Positions 1-8,826 of a stretch of 64,000 nt of DNA are shown here, one piece after another. A model generated the notes under the pieces. It was not told the origin of the DNA. It worked only from the letters and a program-made list of their open reading frames with translations, and did not search any database. This DNA is from Siniperca chuatsi (lineage: Eukaryota > Chordata > Actinopteri > Centrarchiformes > Sinipercidae), in contig NC_058061.1 of NCBI RefSeq assembly GCF_020085105.1, positions 4,398,284-4,462,283 of the forward strand, written 5' to 3'. Position 1 is the stretch's first letter. Each line of letters opens with the position of its first letter. The translations under genes and the position numbers were made by a program.

Positions 1-1149
1 AAGATGAGACCCAAAAGAAAAAAGTAAGTTTATTTTGACTGTGTTGATAACAGAAGTGCAGATTTGACTTGAGGGAATAATTTAGCATTTCTTAGCAGCT
101 GACAAACATCTAATTCATGGTGTAAGCAGATATAAGGTCAGTTTTAAATGTCCATTATTACTATTATTGTCAGCAATTATAATTCTATCCTTTTAAAGAC
201 GTATTTTATATTATTACAACTGTGTTTCATGTGTTTTATTATGATTAATTATCTGTTTATACACCAGCTTCCACTTGCAGGAGTTGACAAATACATTAAT
301 AAACACTTGTATCTGCTTACAACTACATTATAGTGTGTTATAAACCATTTATTAAATGTTTATATGCTGCTTATGAATGCTAAATAAAGCAGTAAGTGTT
401 ATAGGCCTGACCTGGTGATTTAAAGCTCCTGTTTAAAGGTTTTCTTTGATGTGGAAAATGAAGTTGTCTTTATGACTTTGCACATGATTCAGCTGGTCTT
501 TTTTTTTTTTAATTTTAACTGTATTTTAATTATATTTATTTGTGTATTTATTAGTTTATTTATTTATTTGCTTCATTGCTTACGTTGTCTGTGGGGAATT
601 AAGTTGCTGCTGCTGTTGATTCAACTGTCTTTGAATGAACTCAGAGCCATAAATCTCCTCCTCGTGGACACGTGGGTCCTGCAGCTAACTGACGAGAGAG
701 GTTGCATTTGTCAGCAGGCCTGCAGACTGAATGGAGGGGTGGAGGTGGTGGTGGTGGGTGTGTGGGGTGAGGAAGGTGGTGGTGGGGGTGTGTGTGTGTG
801 TGTGTACATGTCCATCACAAATCGGACAGGCAGCATGGCGCTCCTCGTGGTGATGAAGATGGGATGTAAAGCGAAACTCAGGGATGTTGTCACGTCTGAA
901 TGATAACTGTGTGTCACCCACTACAGGCCACATGGATTACACATGAATTTATATTTATACTGTACGTCTTCATTCACTACACTGACTTATCGTCTCAGTC
1001 CATCTGCATTTCCCCCTCAAGCCTCCTCCTCTTCCTCTCTGCTCATACATCAGATGCGCACTCATTGCTGATGTTCTCTGTATTTATATGCCACTTTTTA
1101 TAGCACCATATAGGCTATCAGAGAGATTTATGGCGCATGTACAATAAGT

Positions 1150-1532
1150 TACCAGTTTATTAGGCACACCTATGTATCTTCATTAATATGCAGTAATAAA
1201 GAGGGGGACAAAATAGTAGAAACACCTCTCAATACAATTCAACAGCACCCCAAGCTACAGCCTCCATGACGTTTTTCCAGAGCTTCACGCATCACATGAC
1301 CATCAGCGAGTTATCTCAGTTATTTACTCCACGATAACCATGGAAACCAGCCAATAAGACCCACGGGATGTGGCTGAAAGCTCCTGATAATTTCCAGTAA
1401 GTGGATCTTGTTTTTGTGTGCGTCAAACTGCTGTTTCCTACAGGTTAATAATGAATCTTCAAGCTCAGCGACGCAGCATTTTTGCAGGGTTGAACTGCAT
1501 TAGCTTTAGCCACGTGTACCTAATAAACCGGC
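1150..1532. mobile_element. MITE-like element with terminal inverted repeats
   Basis: The left end reads ACCAGTTTATTAGGCACACC (1151-1170). The right end at 1511-1532, reverse-complemented, gives GCCGGTTTATTAGGTACACG. The two ends are thus near-perfect inverted repeats about 380 bp apart, with no coding capacity between them. Ends with TTATTAGGYACAC are common in fish repeats. An internal segment (about 1371-1402) recurs near 61829-61860. Confidence 0.6.
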
Positions 1533-1739
1533 AACGTGCACACATTGTTTTGATCTTTTATGTGAAGCTATAGAGACACTTTACTCATCTTGGTCTTTCA
1601 AATTAAACTAAACAAGCTTTCTCATGCTGCAGCTGTGACAGAAGAGGCTTATATAACTTTTATTTTTGGACGCAAGGACAAACCACTTTAGATCTGGTCA
1701 CTCTGTATTCAGATCCTTTGGGCGACGTGCACGGCTCAG

Positions 1740-1960
1740 AGATCAAACGTGGTCATTTGCGTTAATTAACGCTACTTAGTTAAATATTACCTTTCGGGAG
1801 CCAATCAGAGCGATCGACACGTGAGATCAAAGCGCCGCCAATCGATCCCCTGCAGCAGTCTGACGGTCACCATGTGAACCAAAGCGGCTCCTGGTCCAGG
1901 CCTCCTGCATGCGGACCCCTGTCCGTCTCCCCCCCCTCTCCTTTTTTAAGACGACTCTAT
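1740..1960. promoter_or_regulatory. CpG-rich block, possible hoxb3b promoter or enhancer
   Basis: This block is richer in CpG than its AT-rich surroundings. It has two CCAAT boxes on the + strand (1801-1805 and 1838-1842), an E-box CACGTG (1818-1823) and a TTAATTAACG homeobox-type core near 1763-1772. Hox3 genes are known to use distal promoters with upstream non-coding exons. That this one belongs to hoxb3b is inference from position alone. Confidence 0.3.
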
Positions 1961-2540
1961 CGGATCACTCGTTTAAATTAAAAATCTCATTACATAAACC
2001 AGACGCAATGCACTCGGTTTGTGAGTGTGTAAAAGCCCAGGCTAAATACTGATGGCTTTCTTTGCCTGGGTTATTAATGGCGTCTCTGGCATCGGTCCTA
2101 CAGGGGATGTTTGAATTTATTATTACAACGCTGGACAAGTTCCCAGGACTGTTTAAACAATACGGAGAAGTAGCTGCTTGTGTGTTTATGTAACTGTGAT
2201 TTCAGGGCTGAAAATGCAACCTGAACGTGTCGGAATAAAATTAAAAACTAGCAGCTTTTTGGGTCATTTTGGTGGTGGGAGGCGTCTTCTTAACAGACCA
2301 TTTTCCTTATCTAAATGGGGTTCACTGCCAAAATATTCAGGTTTTCCTGCCCTCTCTTAAGCCACCTTAATGTTTTTCGGATTTTCATTCTGCTCTAATT
2401 GCCATAAAGGTGTACAGGTAGCCAGTTTGCCGTATAGAAAAGCGTAAGAAAAAAAAAAAAGCAATGTCTTATCTTTATCGCAGGGGTTATTGCCATATAT
2501 GAAAGTGAGCTTGCATGATCAGCAGAAACGGTTTCTTTTT

Positions 2541-2541
<1 letters not shown>

Positions 2542-2586
<45 letters not shown>
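2542..2586. repeat. (CA)n microsatellite
   Basis: An uninterrupted CA dinucleotide run of about 45 bp is seen directly. It produces spurious HTHT and CVCV open frames on the two strands. Confidence 0.97.
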
Positions 2587-2589
<3 letters not shown>

Positions 2590-3908
2590 GCCACTGTGTG
2601 CAGAAACGCTATGCAGGGCGGTCTGAGCTGCAGAAACACTGTCCACTCTGCTTCACCCCACTGGCATGCAAAGCCACCATCACCGCCACACCATCTAATG
2701 CGAGAGCCGCTTTCTCTGCGGGGATTATTCTAATCTGGGAGGTTTTCCACACAAAAAAATTATATAAAAAAATTAAAAAAGGTGAGGGGAAACCGGTGCA
2801 TTTGTTTTCCGGGAGGATTGTTTCAGTGCGGGATGAATGTAGGGTGTGAAGGTAAGGCAGCCGGGGTGTTGTGCAGCGGACTGGGTTATGTGTCTTTATG
2901 ATTTACGAGCCTGACTCCAGCCGCGGTTCAACCAGAGTTCATAAAGCTGCATGCCTCCAGACTTATTCTCTCTCACTGCTTCTCTCTTCGTCCTTAAAAT
3001 AATTCTGTTCTGTTTCGGAGGAATTAAATTTAATTAAGATACTGGGTGAGAAGATGGTTCTGTTTTTATCGCGTTTTGTTTCAGTTCAGAGCAAAAAAAC
3101 AGCTGCAGCGCACAATGGACTTCTGTATTATTTTGTGTTTGATGGATGGTTTTTTTAGTAGATTGTGATACATTTAATTTTTCTCCTTGAAAATGTTACA
3201 GGACAGGACCATCTATTAGGCTAACCGAATAAAGGCTGTTATTTATTAACAGTCACAGGCTTAATGCAATTTCAGGAAAAACACTATTGAAAAAAGAATA
3301 CAAAGAATGTATTTACTTTTATATTTAGGCTATATTAAATGTATTTTCTTTTTATTGGCCTGATCATGTCTGGGTGTCTGTGTGTGGACTGATTAGTATT
3401 ACTGTTTGCCATTTGTTCTTGCTGCTATTATTAGTGTTTCATTTGTTATCTCGTCCTTTTTAAATCCTAAGAAATAACCTCGTTTCACAACCTGACCATC
3501 ATAATATATCCTTTGTTTTAGCTGTTTTACAACACAATGAAAAATAAAATGAGCCTCATTGTAGGCCCGTGAGGTCTATACTAACTGTTAGGGGTAAACA
3601 ACAGGAACATTATTGAATTTCTGCCCAGATTTTACAAGATTATCCTCGAATTTGTGTTTTTCAGAGGGTTTCTTTCCACCAAACTCTTAATTTCCCGTTG
3701 CCTCTCTGGCCTGGAGAGGCTTGCTATTCATGTCAGCATACTATTGAGTTGATAAGATGGATCATGTAGTCTCCTCCCTGATTCTGTCTCCGTCTTTTTC
3801 TCTGGATCCTCTCAGGCCAGAAGCCCAGGGCTCTCTGGAAACCTGCCATGTGACATTTGGCTGCCAGCGCTCCGTCAGAAGGTCAAAGGGGTCCCCGGCG
3901 CACATTTA

Positions 3909-5846
3909 ATGGAAATGCAGAAAACCAGTGCGGCGCAAAACATCCAGCACCACGACTTCTTCAGCGGCTCCTCGGAGGATGTCAGTGGGTTTGCGTGCGC
4001 TCGTCAAGCGGCCGCACAAGCGGAGTCGTTCCCCCGGAGGCCAAAACAGCAAAACCCCAAGTTTCCTATGAGCAAAAAGATCTTCCCCTGGATGAAAGAG
4101 TCCAGACACTCAGATCAGAAACACGGCAGGAGAATCGCAGGTCTGTATGACAGAAAGGAAAAGGCAGCGATTGTTTTCAAACGAGGCCTTTTCATTAACG
4201 AGCTCCTAATTGAGGAAATGAGCTTTAATATTTTCTCCTTTTCAGGTTCAAAAGGTCAGGTGGCTATTAATCAAGCAGACGTGTAGCAGAGGGATAAACA
4301 CACACCTTGGCTCAGTGTTTGGGCTCACATCATGCCATTTAAAGAGATAAACAACAACAACAATTGAAATAACAGAAATGATTGGGACATAAGAAGTTAA
4401 ACGTGACAAGGCACAGAAAGACTAATTAACTATAAACATGGGATTTCAGTAGAGAAAACATTGTTCATATGATTCACCTTTCATAAAAGGCCTGGTATTA
4501 ATCTGTCCCTTTAAGTCAGGTGTTCTTATATAACCCAAAACTACAGGTTTGTCTCAGGCCTTTACAGTTATTACCCTTAACATCTGAACTTTAACACCAC
4601 TTTTGAAAAGATAACAGCAACTCTGCGAGCTAAACTTAAAAGTACAGACTCCTGGTCACCATTGCTCCTCTCAGTCCATGTCCCAAACTGTCCGCCTGTA
4701 ACACACCATCTTTGTGTAACACCACAAGTAGTGATGGCTTTGTTTTCTTTCTGTTTGTGTCTTTCCCCTCTCCCTCCATGTTGTTGTTGATTTATTTCAA
4801 TGCCTATTTGTCTAAATGTAGCCTATATTTATTTATTTAACCTTCATTCATACAGGTTGGGTTGGCTGAGCATACATGCTGTTAACAGTGTAGTATAACA
4901 TGAATAAAATAAACAGTCAATTAATAAAACAGAAAACTGGCAGTAAACAAATACAGCCTTAGTAATATGGATGTTTAGATGAACTGAGATTATTGCTGTT
5001 GTTTTGTTTTGCCTGTCGATCGATTTAAATTGTTCTAATTGTTTTTAATATATGATTTTGATGTAATTTTACATTGTTGGACGCAATTCCCACAATCCCC
5101 ATTATGTGTTGCCTTGGCAACACCTAAACAATAAACAGCAAGCAGCCAGGCAGAGAAAACTATTGGGAATGGTCTTGAAGTCATACATTAAACAGGAAAA
5201 ACCTCCCATTTAGCGCTGTCACCCAGTGGTTACAACCCGGTCAACCTGCCTTTCTTCCTGGCTGTTTGTCTCCACAGACTGCACCGTCAACGAGAAGTGT
5301 CCGAGCGCGACCCCGGTCTCCAAGAGGACGCGCACCGCGTACACGAGCGCGCAACTGGTGGAGCTGGAGAAGGAGTTCCACTTCAGCCGCTACCTGTGCA
5401 GGCCGCGGCGGGTGGAGATGGCCAGCCTGCTCAACCTCCAGGAGCGGCAGATCAAGATCTGGTTCCAGAACCGGAGGATGAAGCAGAAGAAGGATGAGAA
5501 AGTGCAGGGCCTCACCACCACCACCACCACCACCACCTCCTCCTCCTCACCCCTTTCCTCCCCCTCCGCCCCGGGCAGCCCCACTCTGTCGAGCCTGGGT
5601 TATGTCCATCTGGGCGGGGATTACCAGCCGGCCTCCCCTCCGCTCAAGTCCCAACAACACCAGCCCGCGTACCCGGCAGAATACTCCAAATACCCAGCTC
5701 CGGGCTTCACGCACGGCCCGCAGTTTAATATGCAGTACAACACCTCACACACAACAGACCCTAATGTGGATCTTAACGGGTCATATTTCTCACAGAGCTG
5801 CACTCAGGACAGAATCATGCAAGCTCCAAAACTGACTCATCTGTAG
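3909..5846 (+). CDS. hoxb3b: Homeobox protein Hox-B3b, two coding exons
   Basis: Exons 3909-4140 and 5278-5846 join in phase (CAG|GTCTGT donor, CCACAG acceptor) to a 266-residue protein. Residues 58-63 are the PBX-binding hexapeptide IFPWMK. Residues 92-151 are the homeodomain, starting [20 protein letters not shown], with WFQN and Met54 in helix 3. The last residues APKLTHL match the conserved Hox3 C-terminus. These three features together identify paralogue group 3. The product is a DNA-binding nuclear factor of hindbrain and anterior-axis patterning. It is much shorter than typical Hox3 proteins (about 400-430 residues): only about 57 residues precede the hexapeptide. Position 56 is Gln where Hox3 usually has Tyr, and position 23 is Ser where Asn is usual. 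A second in-frame ATG (MQK, 3915) resembles the usual Hox3 start and may be the true one. AATAAA lies at 6135-6140. Confidence 0.9.
4141..5277 (+). other. hoxb3b: hoxb3b intron
   Basis: The single coding intron is about 1.1 kb, interrupts the coding sequence at phase 1 and splits an Asp codon (G|AC). It carries a DR2-type direct repeat at 4245-4258 about 105 bp after the donor. The rest is AT-rich, with no open frame of interest. Confidence 0.85.
4245..4258 (+). promoter_or_regulatory. Candidate DR2 retinoic acid response element
   Basis: The sequence is GGTTCA, two spacer bases (AA), then AGGTCA. Both halves fit the RGKTCA receptor half-site and the spacing is DR2, one of the RAR/RXR spacings. 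Hox clusters, including Hoxb1, are known to use DR2 and DR5 elements. Function here is inferred from sequence only. Confidence 0.5.
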
Positions 5847-6134
5847 CAGACAAGATGTAAATTTATAGAAGAAGACTTCACTGATCTGTCCTGACGCATG
5901 CATTTTCATTATATATTTATTTATTGGACTAATTCATCTAAATATTAGTCTCAGGTCTAATTTATTTGTATTTATACATATGTATTCATCTTGTGCATTT
6001 TATATCTATTGTTGAGTTAACTTTTACGCGTGGGCCTCTTCTAATATTTTTTTCCCAGAGAGACATTAGGAAATGCTGTAATCCAGCCCTGTATCTTAAA
6101 TTACAGTGTTCACTGCTGTTATTTCAGCTACATA

Positions 6135-6140
6135 AATAAA
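6135..6140 (+). terminator. Polyadenylation signal of hoxb3b
   Basis: Canonical AATAAA about 290 bp after the hoxb3b stop codon, on the coding strand. Confidence 0.6.
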
Positions 6141-7106
6141 CGCAATTTGTTGAGATTTCCCCACCAGACTCTCCAGAGCAAACACTCCTCTAAGAGCCAG
6201 TAAAGAAAAGACGACTGTAATGCAGCCAAAACGCAGGAAAAATGGCAAATGTCCTCCTTTTTTTTTTTTGGTTAAAGCTTAATTAGCACTTGAGGTCTAT
6301 AACATCACATTAACTCTTACTTAATTACAGGGTCCTTACGGATGAGTGTGGATGTGATAGGTTTTTGGAAGATATTACATTATAGTCTTGGTGTCGTTAA
6401 CTCTCAAGCACGAAAAAAAAAAAAAGAAGCCAGAAAAAAAAAGGCTATATGCTTCTTAAATGCGTCTTTGTTCTTTTATGGGCAAATTGGGCCACACAAG
6501 CTGTCAATCTTTAAAAAGAGGGCATGATGGATCACTGAATTCACTGCGCTGCTTTTCAGTCACTCTGTCTGCAGGATTCATGTTGCGGACAGCCCGAAGA
6601 AATGTTTTGGTAACAAGCCAATGCACCTTTTGACCAAACTTATATTTAGATGCATTTATAGCGAGTTTTCATTGTGCACATTTCCTTCTCAAACGTGATG
6701 TTTTTTGCCTCAATTAAGCTAAATTAGTGCACAACAGAAAAACAAATAGTATCACCGCTAAAACTGCATATAGGCCATAAATTAAAAAAAGGTTAACACA
6801 TATGAAACATTAGTATTATTACTTGTGTTTGCCTTGGGTGGCATTCGGGTTTGTTCAAAAGAATAATTTAGCAGTCTGTGTAGTAACTTTTGACAATATC
6901 TTCAAGACAATATTAATGCATGCCTGCCCTATTTTCTATTATTTGGAGGGTATCGTTATTATAACATTCATAACACTAAATCCACATTATTACTACTATG
7001 TTACACATATACTGTCATTATTTTTTTAATTTTGTCACTCATTTGTCATTTTGAGCTCCTCTAACACTGTAGCCTGAAAACGTCTCCTGATGTTTGTGTT
7101 CTTATC

Positions 7107-7185
7107 AGATGGATGAGCGAGTTTGATTGAAGCATTTGTCATGTAAATGCGAGCCGTTTGATGGACGAGCCTGCAGACTTGACAG
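7107..7185 (+). promoter_or_regulatory. Candidate Hoxb1-type auto-regulatory element
   Basis: Three PBX-HOX-like sites lie within 62 bp: AGATGGATGA (7107-7116), TGATTGAAGC (7124-7133) and TGATGGACGA (7159-7168). A SOX/OCT composite, CATTTGTCATGTAAAT (7133-7148), sits between the second and third. A PREP/MEIS site, TGACAG (7180-7185), follows. The mouse Hoxb1 auto-regulatory enhancer is known to combine three PBX-HOX repeats, a SOX-OCT site and PREP/MEIS binding a short way upstream of the gene. The parts list and the position, 185-263 bp before the hoxb1b ATG, match. A CCAAT box in reverse (ATTGG, 7206-7210) follows. Confidence 0.65.
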
Positions 7186-7369
7186 AGTGCTGTAGGTCCT
7201 TTGCCATTGGCGTTTAGCGGGTCACATGGTGTGTCAGGAAGGTGATATGAGGGTGGAAGGCAGTTTTACAGCTTTGACATACTACCTAGAAGGTTAGGGC
7301 AAAGGGAGCACCGATTAATGACTGCTCAGTCTTGATCAGTTGTGAACAAACAATAGGCCCAGGTCCAGG

Positions 7370-8520
7370 ATGAACTCCTACTTAGACTACCCCGTGTGCA
7401 ACCGGGGAGCAAATATTTTTAGTGCCAAGGCCGGATACCACAATTTGAACCATGGATACATGTCGTCCAACTCGTGCGCAACAAGTGATAGTTACGCACC
7501 GGACGGGCGCTTAATTGCTGCAACTTCTGCGCCACATCAGACCCCGAACCTCCCTCTGCACCACCAGGCACACGTCAACTTGGATCTGCAGTTTGCAACA
7601 CCGGGGAACTCCATGTACGGGTCACCTCTGGAGTACGGACATCACCAGTACGGCCTCGCACCCGAGCAGGACCGGAGCTTCATTCATGCAACAAACATGG
7701 CTCCCTACACCGGGGACAGTTGTGGGCCTGGAGTTGCAACGGGCAGCCAGTACCTACATTTTGGTAACGGGGACCAGAGGCTGCAAGAATATTCAGAGAG
7801 TGTTTACACAAGGCTACCGGCACAGAGCAAGGAGAAGGATTTGGACCATGTGGAGGAAACTTCTAAAACATTCGACTGGATGAAGGTGAAGAGGAACCCC
7901 CCTAAAACAGGTTTGTTTTGTTCCTCCTTGGACAGATTTGAAAATCAGAACTAGGCTATTTAGAGAACCCATGAGGCGTCTGAAGGTAATATTGACCCAC
8001 AGCGCGTAAACAGTGCGTCAAAACACAAATCAGCTCATATAATGAAGCCCAAGTGTTTTAAATTGTTCTGAAAATTTTTATTTGGCGACTAATGTTTTGA
8101 ACATTTTCTATTCATTCTCACGTTTTTCATTAACTTCTAAACACCATGCTTCAGCTCCATGACTCTCATGTTTTTCCTCCATCATCCATTCATCAATTTC
8201 TCTCCACAGCTGTCTTGTCGGAGTTCGGGGTTCCCGGCCAGCACAACGTGATCCGCACCAACTTCACCACCAAGCAGCTGACCGAGCTGGAGAAAGAGTT
8301 CCACTTCAACAAATACCTGACGCGGGCACGGAGGGTGGAGGTCGCCGCCAGTCTGGAGCTCAACGAGACGCAGGTGAAAATCTGGTTCCAGAACCGCAGG
8401 ATGAAGCAGAAGAAACGCGAGAAACTGGGCTGCGTTTTGGTCAACACTCCGGCGCCTGTGGAGAAACTCTCTGGCCCTGACACCTCTCCAAAGGCAAAGG
8501 GGAAAGACAGTGAACCATGA
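7370..8520 (+). CDS. hoxb1b: Homeobox protein Hox-B1b, two coding exons
   Basis: Exons 7370-7910 and 8210-8520 join in phase 1 (ACAG|GTTTGT donor, CCACAG acceptor) to a 283-residue protein. It begins MNSYLDY, the group-1 N-terminal motif. The hexapeptide is TFDWMK (residues 167-172), the Hox1 form, followed by VKRNPPKT. The homeodomain (about residues 192-251) contains [18 protein letters not shown] and ends [10 protein letters not shown], typical of Hox1. Hox1 proteins bind DNA with PBX and MEIS partners and specify rhombomere 4 and neighbouring hindbrain. The length is slightly below the group-1 norm. The upstream element at 7107-7185 suggests auto- or cross-regulation by Hox1-PBX. The a/b assignment rests on the neighbourhood: Hox3 next door, no Hox2, and skap1/snx11 downstream. 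Confidence 0.92.
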
Positions 8521-8820
8521 TGTTACTTAAAAAAAATAAAATAAAAGACTGTGGGGGCCTGAGCAGTTTTCCACCATTCCAGAAAAACCGTGAACATGCA
8601 TGTGGACTTGTATGTCTGTGTCTGCTTATGTGCTTATGGTGCATTGATTTCTGAACTGGATGCTGAGAAACTTTCATCCGTTTGTGTATTTGTATCCTTC
8701 CTTTCATAAGCCCATGCTATGTTTTGTGTTGGAGCACTGAAGTACTCAGTGTCATTGTTTGCACTATTTATTTACAGGGTATTTTCCAACAACTGTTAAT
8801 AATTAATAATAATTTAGCTT

Positions 8821-8826
8821 AATAAA
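8821..8826 (+). terminator. Polyadenylation signal of hoxb1b
   Basis: AATAAA about 300 bp after the hoxb1b stop. Another AATAAA-like match lies in the A-rich stretch at about 8528-8545, so an early site is possible. Confidence 0.55.

Larger units (their letters stand above)
1..3908. other. Upstream flank of hoxb3b, no coding gene seen
   Basis: No open frame here looks like a conserved protein; the longer ones are low-complexity reads through GT- or CA-rich DNA. The stretch holds a GT-rich block at about 735-805, a terminal-inverted-repeat element at 1150-1532, a CpG-rich block at about 1740-1960, a CA microsatellite at 2542-2586 and AT-rich filler. The 5' untranslated part of hoxb3b must lie somewhere in it, probably just before 3909, but I could not fix a transcription start. 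Confidence 0.6.
5847..7369. other. hoxb3b-hoxb1b intergenic region, hoxb2b absent
   Basis: The first 300 bp are the hoxb3b 3' untranslated region, ending at the AATAAA at 6135-6140. The middle is AT-rich. The last 270 bp hold the candidate auto-regulatory element and the hoxb1b promoter. No open frame resembles a Hox2 homeodomain or a YPWMKEKK hexapeptide. A Hox2 gene, expected here in an intact HoxB cluster, is therefore missing. Confidence 0.75.

Noticed and set aside
451..933. Overlapping frames on both strands at 451-933
   Set aside because: They read through GT-rich low-complexity DNA, start with non-ATG codons and have no conserved motif.
3647..3656. CGAATTTGTG, identical to the 3' ten bases of miR-10
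   Set aside because: The seed TACCCTG and a pairing arm are missing, and miR-10 genes lie near Hox4, not here. A ten-base match is expected by chance.
3857..4150. Frame in another phase over hoxb3b exon 1
   Set aside because: It is a shadow of the hexapeptide exon; it has no homeodomain-compatible splice phase.
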